64,000 bases of DNA from Zizania palustris (Eukaryota; Streptophyta; Magnoliopsida; Poales; Poaceae), in NCBI GenBank assembly GCA_019279435.1, contig JAAALK010000285.1:63908865-63972864 (forward strand). The letters run 5' to 3'. The notes under the pieces were generated by a model, which made no database searches, was not told the DNA's origin, and was given only the letters and a program-made list of their open reading frames with translations. Shown piece after piece: positions 1-10,037 of the stretch (within the stretch, counting starts at the first letter, position 1; each line of letters begins with the position of its first letter). Both the position numbers and the translations under genes were made by a program.

Positions 1-15
1 CTCTCGAAGGGGTGG

Positions 16-510
16 TGTTGGCGTAAAAGATTACGCTAACAGGTTTCTGTAGAAAAAAAACTAACAAACGAAGTGTTTGCGAAGCAAACTGTTCTAAGCC
101 TCCGAAAGGATAATAGCTTAGAATAGTTCGAAAGTGTGTATTGAATCACTTGTAATCGGTCCCTATTACAGGGTGAAATGGGGGGTATTTATAGGCCTAA
201 ACATTAAGGAAAAGACCTATTTACCCCTCTATTACAACCGACATTAAGGAAACTATTCGGTTTCCTTAATAGGGCTAAAATGGTAAAAGAATAATCTAAT
301 AGGATAGAAGATAAGTCTTCCATCTTAGCTGGCAGAAAAGATCCTGAAGGGCTTTGGTTCGAAGACATACTTCGAACTAGTGCCTGTCTTCGAGCTTCGA
401 ACGAGGTTCTGGGCATCTTCGAAGATGGTCTTCGGACAATCTTCAAACGTGTTGACTGCCTTTATGCTGCTTCGGCAATAACCCCGAAGATGAGATATTT
501 TCCCCCAACA
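16..510 (-). repeat. Tat-family LTR, complete, minus orientation (3' LTR)
   Basis: On the minus strand it begins TGTTGGGGGAAAATAT and ends TTTTACGCCAACA, giving the TG...CA ends and the short TGTTGG/CCAACA inverted repeat of an LTR. The same boundaries recur in the plus-strand copy at 37982-38475, which fixes both ends. A TATA box (CTATAAATA) lies near 193-202. Just upstream in element sense (511-520 here) is GAGGGGCTAC, the polypurine-like sequence that primes plus-strand DNA. That marks this as a 3' LTR. Confidence 0.88.
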
Positions 511-839
511 GTAGCCCCTCGAATACGCTTCTCCGTTTGACCTGTAACGTTAGGAGAGCAGTATACGGAAAGAAAAGATAACCAATCATAGGGGTTATTG
601 GTTTTTATTTTATCTTCGAAATGTATGAAGATATGAACTTCGAATCAATCATAAGGTAATTACCTTTCGAACTATCTTAGAACTGACTCAGGAAGTTCGA
701 AAGTCTTTTTAGACTTAGAAAAAATAGCCGTTAGTTCCTGTTTCTAGCGGAAGTTATATGATGCGTTATTTCCGGAGGAAAATAACGGGCAGGAATGCGA
801 AAAGGCAGGGCCCAAACGGTAAGCAACGAAATGATTAGG
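511..839 (-). other. Tat 3' non-coding segment between LTR and antisense-gene promoter
   Basis: No ORF of note. The segment aligns by eye with 37654-37981 in the second Tat copy, including the polypurine-like end and a shared GGTTATTGG/AATAACCCC stretch. It lies between the sense 3' LTR and the antisense TATA box, so it probably carries upstream control sequence for the antisense gene. Confidence 0.6.
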
Positions 840-849
840 CTATAAATAA
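840..849 (+). promoter_or_regulatory. TATA box of the antisense gene (copy 1)
   Basis: CTATAAATAA lies 139 to 148 bases upstream of the ATG at 988. The second Tat copy has CTATAAATAG at the equivalent place (37645-37653, minus), 131 bases from its ATG. Between box and ATG both copies carry repeats of GAGCCCTTTGAGT, presumably in the 5' leader. Conservation in two diverged copies supports a real promoter, but transcription is inferred. Confidence 0.65.
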
Positions 850-1934
850 AGAACCCAAAACTTAGCCGATTACCTTTTCACCGCTTTCTCTCAGTTAAAA
901 ACTTTTGAGCCCTTTGAGTTCTTGAGCCCTAGCCTCTGAGTTCTTGAGTCCTAGCCTCCGTTCCTTCAGATCAATCCAACAATCGCGATGGTGAAGACCA
1001 AGCGATCTGCGCCTCCTTCGGCCTTGGCTCGGCAACAGGCGGCCGCGGCAGCAGCAGCGGCGACAATGGCGGCGACACCCTCGATGCAGGCGACAACTTC
1101 CATGGCGGCAGGGGGAAGAATTCCCCAAATTGCTGATGACCAAGGTCTGTGCCCTCCATCGACCAAATATTTGGATCAGTCCTTTGAATTGGGATCCTCT
1201 ACCTGCAAGAGAGAATCTTTGGCAATCACAGCAGAGGGAAAGATTAGCAATGGGGTTATGGTTCGAAGGCCGGGCAAAGAATCAATTCCATCGTCCAAGA
1301 CCCGGAGAGGTCGTAGTGTTCGAAGCTTTTTTCGAAGCAGGCTTAGGCCTCCCTGCTGTGGATTTCTTGGCCGAAGTTCTTGACCTGTTTCATGTAACCC
1401 TCCCCCAGCTGTCTCCGAATGCCGTAGCTAGATTAGCTATTTTTGAGTGGGCGTTGAGAGCCGAAGGTTGTGAGGGAAGAGCTGAAATCTTCGCTGCGCT
1501 TCATAGAGCAACTTGTCAGCCGAAGACCTTCGTAGGCTCCGGAGGTGAGAAAGTAGTGGTTGCCTTTGGAAGCATCAATTTTAGGCTTCGAGACGAATAT
1601 GCTCTGCGATTCCCTGCCAAGGCCATCAATGCTAGATGGTACACTGATTGGATACTGAGATGGTTTTATGCCGAAGTCGGAGCTAGCAGTCCTCTGGCTG
1701 GGCCCCTCAAAGAAATCCGATTTCGGAAAGAAGCCCTAGTGCAACCGGACGAAGGTCAGCTCGAAGCCCGCCTGAACCTGCTTGAAAAAGTTAGCCGAAG
1801 GCTTAGTATGCGAGACTTGGCTGAAGAATTCAAAGGTCTTCAAATTCCTCCACTGATGGCCAACTGGCCTATCATCTTCGAAGATGACTCCGAGGGCGGC
1901 CTTCGCAAGATTAACTATACTTCGAGCCCTGCAG

Positions 1935-2003
1935 GTAACTTCGAAACCAACATGCATAGTTCATATTTACTTCGAAGAAAGACTAACTCGAATTATTTTT
2001 TAG
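1935..2003 (+). other. Intron 1 of antisense gene (copy 1)
   Basis: 69 bases, GTAACTTCG...ATTTTTTAG. It can be read through without a stop here. The equivalent 68-base intron of copy 2 (36513-36580) has an in-frame stop and shifts frame, so it must be removed there. The splice junction (CCTGCAG|CTTCTTCAGCCCC) is the same in both. Confidence 0.68.
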
Positions 2004-2763
2004 CTTCTTCAGCCCCTATTACTTCAGAGCAAATTGTAAGGGCTTCGGAGAAGATTCTGGGTGCTCCAACTCCGTCGGAAAAAGAATGGCGAATCAAATT
2101 AGTCGGAAGTTGGGAGCGATTTAACAGAGTATGGGGAATGCTGGAGTTAACTCCACCCTCTCTGATGGATTGGGTGCCTCAGGAGAAAGGCCCCAAGAAA
2201 AGAGTAGCTGAAGCCGGAGCTTCAAGTTCAGCAAAGACTCCGGTGAAGAAGGTGGCTCAGGAAGCCAAAAAATCTCGCACCTTCGGATCCTGCTCCTTCA
2301 AGCTCAAGAAACTCACTTTCTGGTTCTAAAGAGGATGAAGGTATTTTATTAATGAAATTAATTGATGAAGATGCAGCTCAACGAAGTATTCACATTGAAG
2401 ATACTGCAGGTATTCCGGAGTTTCAAACCAACATCGAAGAAGTAAGAGCTCCGGATACCCAGGAAGAACAAATTGAAACCCCTATGGATGTAGATGAGGC
2501 CGAAGTACCTGCGAACGTACCGGAGTCTGGAGATAATGCTGATCAACCAATGACTTCGATAGTTCAAGAAGATACAACTCAGGACGGAGTTCCTGTGAAC
2601 GAAGGTGGGATCGAAGTCACTATGGCTTCGATTCCTGAAGAAGTAACGAGGACTCCCCAGGACGATGCTCCTGCAGTCCAAGATTTAACGGCTGATTCGG
2701 ATGAGGACTATACTTTTGATCCTCCGATCAGTCCGGTGCTTGATATTCCAGAGAATGTCGAAG

Positions 2764-2831
2764 GTAAATTTTGCATAATTCTTATCAATTTTTGCAAAAT
2801 TATACAATGTGTAATATTTTTGTTTTTTCAG
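2764..2831 (+). other. Intron 2 of antisense gene (copy 1)
   Basis: 68 bases, GTAAATTTTGC...TTTTTTCAG, much more AT-rich than its flanks. Removing 68 bases changes frame by exactly the amount needed to join the ORF ending in VEG to the ORF starting EPPVVEV. Copy 2 has a 78-base intron with different sequence at the same codon (35796-35873). Confidence 0.75.
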
Positions 2832-3259
2832 AGCCTCCTGTTGTCGAAGTATCCCTCGAAGATACAATTCAAAGACCTTCGACAACTTCGGAGCCACAAC
2901 CGGAGGTTACTCTACCAGGGCCTGGAAGAGGAAAAAGACACATAGAGCCTCTCCCTGCTCAAGGATCGACTTCATCTGAGTCAACAGATGAAAGTGAATC
3001 AACTGAGGGGGGGCCATCTTCAGAAGTTCCAAGGGCTTCGGAAGAACCCTCCGGACCCTCGCTAAGCAGAGCTGATCAGAAGGCTTTAGTAATGCTTCCT
3101 CTCATAACTCCATTTTTGGAGGAGAAAACCGGACTTGGGACTTTGGTTAAACCTTTGGGTGAAGCCAGTCGCAAAGTCGGGGAAACAGAACTGGTAGCCC
3201 TTTTAAGCAGAGCGAAGGGTTCGGAGCTTAATATTGCTGTGGAAAGAGCAGCTTATCAG

Positions 3260-3333
3260 GTATAAAGCATCTTCGAACCAAATAATGAATTATATATGAA
3301 TAATTTCTTATTCCAGTTTTTCTTTTTTCTTAG
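3260..3333 (+). other. Intron 3 of antisense gene (copy 1)
   Basis: 74 bases, GTATAAAGC...TTTTTTCTTAG, with a pyrimidine-rich 3' end. Splicing joins AAYQ to QAVLARAAAL in frame with the coiled-coil exon. Copy 2 is cut off before this point, so there is no second copy to compare. Confidence 0.65.
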
Positions 3334-3514
3334 CAAGCAGTCTTAGCCCGCGCTGCGGCTTTGTCGAACGAAAACGAAATTGCTCAACTTCGGGAAGAGA
3401 ACGAAACTCTTCAAAGAAATTTTAACTTCTCCGAAGGTCGAGTAGCTCAGATGGACAATGTAATACTAGCAGAGCGAAGGGCTAGGCAAAGCTTGGAGGC
3501 TGCAAAGAAAGAGC

Positions 3515-3899
3515 TCGAAGCTCGAAGACAGGCACTAGTTCGAAGTATGTCTTCGAACCAAAGCCCTTCAGGATCTTTTCTGCCAGCTAAGATGGAAGAC
3601 TTATCTTCTATCCTATTAGATTAGTCTTTTACCATTTTAGCCCTATTAAGGAAACCGAATAGTTTCCTTAATGTCGGTTGTAATAGAGGGGTAAATAGGT
3701 CTTTTCCTTAATGTTTAGGCCTATAAATACCCCCCATTTCACCCTGTAATAGGGACCGATTACAAGTGATTCAATACACACTTTCGAACTATTCTAAGCT
3801 ATTATCCTTTCGGAGGCTTAGAACAGTTTGCTTCGCAAACACTTCGTTTGTTAGTTTTTTTTCTACAGAAACCTGTTAGCGTAATCTTTTACGCCAACA
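3515..3899 (+). repeat. Tat-family LTR, 5'-truncated, plus orientation
   Basis: Matches the last ~385 bases of the family LTR and ends ACGCCAACA at 3899, followed by a primer-binding site, so it serves as a 5' LTR. A TATA box (CTATAAATAC) is at 3721-3730. The first ~110 bases of the LTR are missing and replaced by antisense-gene exon 4. Homology to the inverted copy at 16-405 starts inside CGAAGCTCGAAGAC. Confidence 0.82.
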
Positions 3900-3900
3900 G

Positions 3901-3919
3901 TTGGCGCCGTCCGTGGGGA
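3901..3919 (+). other. Primer-binding site of the Tat element
   Basis: TTGGCGCCGTCCGTGGGGA directly follows the LTR. This TGGCGCC-type site is typical of plant Tat/Ogre gypsy elements, where a host tRNA primes minus-strand DNA. Confidence 0.8.
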
Positions 3920-3961
3920 ACCTAGTCCGAAAAACTTCGTTCTCTACCAACTTCTTACATC

Positions 3962-5116
3962 ATGCCTCCTAAGCGATACTTGGCATAAGGGCTCCTTGTT
4001 ATTACTACCGATATAGCAGGGACTAAAGTCTGGAGAGTGTTGATTGATAGAGGGAGTTCAGCAGATATCATCTTCGTTCAAGCCTTCGATCAGCTCTGTA
4101 TCTCCAGGAAACATCTCCTCCATGCAGCTCATACTTTGCAAGGCTTCACAGGACCCCCTCTTGATGCCCTCGGCCAAATAGGTATGGAGGTTGCTTTCGT
4201 AGAGGGGCTACTAGCAAGTATGGAGGAAGTGATTTTCGATGTAGTAGATGCCCCGTATGCATATAATGTTATCTTTGGGAGGGGTATGTTAAATCAGTTC
4301 GGAGCCATGGCGCATCATAACTATTTATGTATGAAGATGCCCACGCAAGCGAGAGTACTCACTGTCTTCGGAGATCAGGCCACTGCGCGAAGAACAAAAT
4401 ATGGTCATGGCCCCCTTCTCGATCCGAGAAAAGTGAAAAATGTACAAGGAAATCCGAAGGATATCTCTGATTCAGGTGAACCTTTGAAGAAGTCCTTCCC
4501 AAGACCCAGCCCCGACGGAGAGATTGTAACGAAGGTTATTGTCAAAGATGGCAAAGACTATTCATTTTAGTTTGGCAAAGATTTGCCTCCAAAAGTCGCT
4601 ACTTTGTTAGAAATAGTAGTCGAAGAAAATTTGGATGTATTTACATGGTCTGATGAAGACATTCCCGGAGTTAGTTGGGATATCATTGAGCATAGCTTGC
4701 TTGTGAACCCGAGGGTTCGCCCTGTCCAACTAGGACTTCGGAAAATATCTGCGGAGAGGGCCACCCTTGCTAAGGCAGAAGTGGAAAGTTGGTGAAGGCT
4801 GGGATTATCAAAGAAGTAGCTTATACGGAGTGGTTAGCCAACCCAGTCTTCGTCAGAAAGAAATCTTCCGGGAAGTGGCGCATGTGTATTGATTTTACAT
4901 CCTTGAATAAAGCATGCCCCTGTGACCCCTATCCCATGCCCCAAATTGATCAATTAGTTGACTCCACTACTGGTTCGGAGTTATTAAGCTTCCTCGACGG
5001 GTATTCTCGCTATCATCAAATCTGGTTAAAACACGAAGATGAAATCAAAACGAGCTTTGTAACTCCTTCAGGAGTCTTTTGCTATGTAAGAATGCCTTTC
5101 GGTTTAAGAAATGCAA
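3962..5116 (+). pseudogene. Tat gag-less protease/reverse transcriptase remnant
   Basis: An ATG reading MPPKRY at 3962 looks like a gag start. It hits a stop within a few codons and is followed at once by protease sequence, so nearly all of gag is deleted. The protease region (about 4030-4570) has LIDRGSSADIIF, where families normally show D-T/S/N-G, then an NVIFGRGMLN segment. An in-frame TAG at 4568-4570 separates it from the RT region. RT starts near 4583, shifts frame by one base near 4788, and continues with KWRMCIDFTSLNKACP, then the substrate loop and MPFGLRNA. It stops abruptly at about 5116, before the catalytic YxDD. The remnant cannot make an active enzyme. Confidence 0.85.
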
Positions 5117-5117
5117 G

Positions 5118-5608
5118 GGCAAAAACCGACAAATCCTCCTCGATCGCCGACATGTGATGCCAATCCGCGAACTTGACTGCCAGCAAGTCTCTCTCACTCT
5201 CGATCCCCTCGAGCCGCCTGATCACTTGCACTGGCCTCCCTTTCGCTGACTTGGTCGTCACCCTGTCTTGACCATCCATCCGTCCGTGTCTTTCTATATC
5301 TCCTCGTGCACTCCTAAGATCATCTCCAACTTCACCCGGCATCCTTGATCCTCTAGCATCGAACTCCCTACTCGACCCTTGATCACCCACCGTTGATAGT
5401 TGGTTAGCATCTCCACCCTGCACACATGAGACAAGCCAAAACAAGAGATGCAACATACAACGATCTCCTCAACATCCGCTCTCCATAACCACACATCGAA
5501 CCCATCGATGCAATCAAACCATCACTAACTCATTCACTCAATCGCTCATCCTTGTCAATCACTCATCATAACGACAGAAACCATAGTGTGACCACACTTG
5601 ATTTCACA
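5118..5608 (-). repeat. Sirevirus D-type LTR fragment (D3)
   Basis: Aligns with the right-hand ~490 bases of solo LTRs D1 and D2 (for example AAAAACCGACAAA, CTTGTCAATCACTCATCA, and the end ATTTCACA). In minus sense it is the 5' end of an LTR starting TGTGAAATC. It interrupts the pol linker of Sirevirus C at 5608/5609. Its other end is cut off and joined directly to Tat RT sequence at about 5117, within the loop of the LTR stem-loop described below. Confidence 0.78.
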
Positions 5609-6892
5609 ATCACGCTGGATTACCTGGGAACCTTGACAATCAGATGACTTCTCACCGGAGTCAGTAGCTGGCACCTCTGGACTCGACTGAGTTGGCTCAA
5701 TTGAAGTGGAAGTGGTGATCAGAGATCTGCCCTCGTCCTCAGTCAAAGTCTCTCAAGGTGTGGGGTCTACAGGCTATCCAGATGGCCCACCCTCATCAAC
5801 AACGGGAGTGTGCTCATCTATCTCGAAGATGGGCTCTCCAAGCTCATCATCACCAGAAAGCTCAAAAGAAGGAGAAAACAAAGGCATAGACTCATCAAAA
5901 GAAACCTCACACGTCTAAACAAGCTACTGGGAGTCAAGGTTCCAAACTCAGAAACCTCGAGAATGCAAAGCATAACCAAGAAAGACTCCTTCCTAGCAAT
6001 GAGACTCAATCTTGTCTAAATTCCCTCCCTTCTTGACACAAAGAACTTGAAGTCAAACGCTCGCAAGTGGCTTACCATGGGATGTCTGCCAAACCGCAAC
6101 TCATATGAAGTCTTACCTAAGTAAGCTAGAAGAAAAATGGGGTTGGCTAAATAGCAAGTTGTGTTCATAGCTTCAGCCCAAAAACGCCTAGTAGTCCTAT
6201 GATCATCAAGCATCGTCGTGGCCAACTCGACCAGCGTGCGGTTCTTTCGATCCACAACGTCGTTCTGTAGGGGAGTGTAAGGGGCAGAAAACTGATGCTC
6301 AAGACCCTGATCACTACGGAAGCTAATGAATTGAGAATTATTGAACTAAGAACTATTGTCAGAGTGAATTGCTCGCATTTGACCATTGTTCTCATTCTTC
6401 AGCTTCAGAATCAGGTCATGAACAAAATGAAAAGCCTCGTCCTTAGACACCAAAAAGAAAACCCATGAAAATCAAGAAAAGTCGTCAACAATCATAAGCG
6501 CCTACCATTTCCAACCGACTGAACGTACCCAAGCTAGACTAACAGTATCCTTATGTAATAGCTCTCCCAGGTATGATGTCATCACCTGAGTCACAGGTGC
6601 ATGAGAAGTGACAACCATCTTCCCATTACGACAGGGATGGCAAACTAGATCCTTCTCCATCTTAAGCTTGGGCAATCCTTAGATGAGATCCATAGAACTC
6701 AATCTGACTAGCAACTCAAAGCTCAAATCACCTAACCTCCTATGCCACCTCCAAAGCTCAGAGGAGGATCCAACAATCAAACAGTGAGAAGGGCCGAATG
6801 AACTAGAGAAATCAATCTAAAAGGCCCTACCAAAGGGTAAGATCTAGCAAACCAAAGATCCTCTAGAATCAACAACAGAAGACATGCCCTTC
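5609..6892 (-). pseudogene. Sirevirus C integrase and RT-linker remnant
   Basis: Minus strand. At 6016-6255 the integrase C-terminal side reads KNRTLVELATTMLDDH and FWAEAMNTTCYLANPIF, matching element G at about 63010-63210. Further up (6256-6892) the integrase core and the zinc-binding pre-integrase segment are recognisable by alignment with G but broken by stops. The serine/threonine-rich linker towards RT is at 5609-5900. The reading stops at 6892, where D1 is inserted, and resumes at 19710. Confidence 0.75.
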
Positions 6893-9443
6893 TGTGGGAT
6901 CGGAATGGCGACTAGTGGGGGGTTGAACAAGTGCCTCAACAATTTCTCATGAAAATGATGGCCTGTTCAAAACACCCCAATGCATCTCTACAAAATTCAA
7001 ATTTCAAGTCTGAATCAACAAATGCAGATCAGAGCAAAAACATGTTTCAAAATTCAGTTCAGATCAAATCAGAGTTTGAATGGTCGATCTGTATTATCGG
7101 TATTTGAAACTCCGAACTACGGCTGCTATTTCGGCAAATGATCGGTCGACAGGAAAATGTCGATCAATGAATCTCCGACAAGTTTCAGAAAATCAGAAAT
7201 ACACTCGGGAATTCAAATCAAGTTTTAGAGCTTGAATTAAATTAACACAACTTGATTTTAGATGATATCAAATGAATACTGACAAATCTGGACAGTGAAT
7301 AGTATTTTTCATATTCTAAATAGCTCAAGCAGTCAGATTTCAATTAGTTCACAATTGTTCAGATTACTAAAACAGTTCACTACAACCACTATTGCTATTC
7401 TAAATTGACCAATAGATCAAGCTTGCAAACATACTCAATTCTGAACTTTGAAATTGAAACTGAATTCAGAATATTAAACTGAAACTCAAATCATAACTTG
7501 AAACTAGAACTAAATTCAGAACTGAATTTGACAACTAACTTCAGAAGATGGTACTGAACTGAATACTAAAAACTAAAAACAGGATTCAGATTATGACTTC
7601 ATTTTAATCAAATCTTTGATTCAATTAATTCAGACTTCAATTAAAATTCAGACCCAATTCCAGTTCAGAAATAAAAAGACAGAAACAGATTTCAAATCTG
7701 TAACAAAACTAAAAGAACCTCAGACTATTCAGATTACTCAATTTTTCAGTGCAGATCTGAACTACTGAACATGCTTGAGTACATCTGGTTCAGATCAGAA
7801 TTACAAGAAACAATGATGTGCAATCTAATTGTTAATCTGAACAGAATCAACAGAAACCTCAAAACAGGGATGAAATTGTGGGATCGGAATGGCGACTAGA
7901 GGAGGGGTGAATAGGCGCATCGACACTTTCTTTCGAATGTGATGGCCTAGTCAAATCACCCAACGCACCTCTAAGGACTCAAATCCAAGTTTCAAACTAA
8001 TCAGCACAATTTAGAGCTCAAACTGAATCAAACGCCCAAAACAGTTTGATTCAAGCTTCTCAAAAAACCACTGTCAAAATACTCACTCTAGAGATCAAAC
8101 TCAACTGTAAAAAGTAAATCAGAACGTTTTAATTCAATTTCAATTGACATTCAAACACTTTTGAAATTTATCGGACGGTGAATAGTAAAAGAACCTTCAA
8201 TACCATGCAAATGCCATTTTTAGTTCAAATTTCAAGCTTCAATTTCAACCTAATTTCAGATCAGCACATTCATATTCAGACTTGTGCAATAAATCTAGAA
8301 CTGAAAAATACTCAAGGCTGATTATGTAACTTCAGAGTTCTTGACAAAAAACCCTCTTTGGCATAACTATTTCTAATCCGACAACTGATGCTAAACAGTT
8401 TCATAACAGCAAATTCAGTTCACAGCACACATGAATAACTAGAATACAGAATTGATAAAGATTCAGGTAATGCGATTTTAATTCAACCCAGTTTTGAATT
8501 CAACACCCATGTAGCAAAGAAATTTGAAAATTCAGCAATTACTGCTCATAATTCGACAACACACATGAATATTTCAACCATTGTAACTACAACACATAAG
8601 CAATTTTCATTCACTACTTCAACATAGTACCAATAGTTAGAACATCAACTCAACAAAGTTATTTATATTCAAACTGCACTCTATCAAAGATTACAGCAGT
8701 TTTAAACCAGATCAGAACTGAAAGTTTGTTCCATTTCAGAAAGCATCAGTGAGAAGATTCACACACTGATTACAGAGGTAAGTTTGAATTTCTGAAACAC
8801 ACTTTATATCTGTTAAAACAGCACACTCTATTCATATGAAACTTGAAATTTAGTACTTCTTGAAGTTGAACAATCAACACAGCAAGCACTCATTCAAATT
8901 GAACCAGATTCTAAACACTGTTCAGCAAAATACACAAAGTACTTTGGTAGTTCTAAACATCCACTAAAAATTTCAGTGCTAGATTCAAGATATGAGATGA
9001 TTCATCCTTCAAAAACAGTCTGAAAGACACTTGAAATCAGACTGAAGTTGATCTAAACACTAAAATTCAGTGAAACAAACTCATGACAAAATTAACAGCA
9101 CAACTGTAATATTCAAACATTTTTACTGCTCCTGGACAGAACTCATTTGAACAGATTATATAAATGAGAGCAGAAACAAAAGATGCTGATCAAATCGACA
9201 CAAAAGTTCAGACTCTAATAGCATAGAACAGAGATATAATCTCATTTCAATTCACTGATTCAGAACTCTTGAACACAAGGAATCAGAATACAGAACTTGA
9301 GAATCAACTAAAACATGAACTATATTTTTTTTGAGGTTAGCAGGAGAGGCTCCTACTAATGATATATTAAATAAATGCAAGGGGCCAAGACCCAAACAAG
9401 AAGGGACGGGAGATAACAGGGGGGGGGGTTACAAGGATTCTAG

Positions 9444-9794
9444 TCAGCAGCGGGTAGACATCCTGAGAGAAGGCGAGAATCGCCGAGACTGAAGAGAGAA
9501 AGTGACAAGAAAAATGTTTAACCAAGCCATAAAATCTGGCACAACATTGTGGAAAATACATTGATTTCTAAGAAACCAGAGAGACCATGAAGCCATTAGA
9601 ACAATGTCCATGAAAAAATCCTTGCCAAAAGCACGCTTGGCCTGGAGCAGCTTCTCTTCAATTGTAGCCATGGCGTCCCAACTGATGTGGAGGAAGCCCC
9701 AACACTGGCCGCTGAAAGGGCACTCAAAAAACTGGTGCGTTGTGGATTCGTCCACCCCTGCGTTGCAAAAGCAGCAACTCATGTCCTCGTTCAC
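9444..9794 (-). pseudogene. LINE ORF2 C-terminal zinc-binding domain
   Basis: Reads CCFCNAGVDESTTHQFFECPFS followed by CW, the cysteine/histidine pattern of the plant RT-associated zinc finger (zf-RVT) at the C-terminus of L1-type ORF2. It is separated from the RT ORF by a break between 9795 and 10037. Downstream to 9333 is the LINE 3' untranslated region. Confidence 0.78.
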
Positions 9795-10037
9795 AGGAAG
9801 AAGTTGTTTCTATCGTAAGATCACCTTGGTGTGGATCCTATTTCTGAGCAGCAGCCAGAAGAAGATTTTGATCTTGCTAGCAGTCTTGGCTTTCCAAAGC
9901 CAGGAGAAGGCTGCGTGGGTCGACATCTCTTTGAACTGACGACGGTAGAAATTGCTGGAAGAGTAAATGGGAGAGCCCCAAATGAAAGACCAAATGTCAG
10001 AGGACTGATGAAGGGGATTAAGGTTCTCTAAGAGATC

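Larger units (their letters stand above)
988..3624 (+). pseudogene. Antisense multi-exon gene of a Tat retrotransposon (putative gypsy-type transposon domain protein)
   Basis: The product starts MVKTKRSAPPSALARQQ with an alanine-rich run, followed by a conserved globular region (about residues 60-330). I recognise this region as the plant family annotated as putative gypsy-type transposon protein (Transposase_28-like); its biochemical role is unknown. A Ser/Glu-rich acidic middle and a coiled-coil C-terminus (LREENETLQ, LEAAKKELEARRQ) follow. Exons are 988-1934, 2004-2763, 2832-3259 and 3334-3624. All three introns have GT/AG ends, and removing them restores frame between the ORF pieces. Two single-base insertions, near 1293 and 2259, break the frame relative to the copy at 35516-37514, so this copy is probably dead. 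The last exon runs into the plus-strand LTR (about 3515 on) and stops there at 3622-3624, so its natural C-terminus is replaced by LTR-encoded residues. Confidence 0.72.
1..5117. mobile_element. Rearranged Tat-type Ty3/gypsy retrotransposon pieces, head to head
   Basis: Two pieces of the same Ty3/gypsy family face away from each other. The left piece (16 to about 3515) reads on the minus strand: a complete 3' LTR, then the 3' internal region holding an antisense gene. The right piece (about 3515-5117) reads on the plus strand: a 5'-truncated LTR, primer-binding site, then protease and reverse transcriptase. The LTR parts at 16-405 and 3515-3899 are near-identical inverted copies, so the arrangement looks recent. 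It is not a normal element, since gag, RNase H and integrase are absent. A recombination or template switch inside the repeated CGAAGCTCGAAGAC is the likely origin. Confidence 0.8.

Noticed and set aside
9325..9340. Target-site duplication for the LINE
   Set aside because: I compared the bases left of the T run with those near 16360-16400 and found no convincing direct repeat. The 5' end may be slightly misplaced or the insertion atypical.
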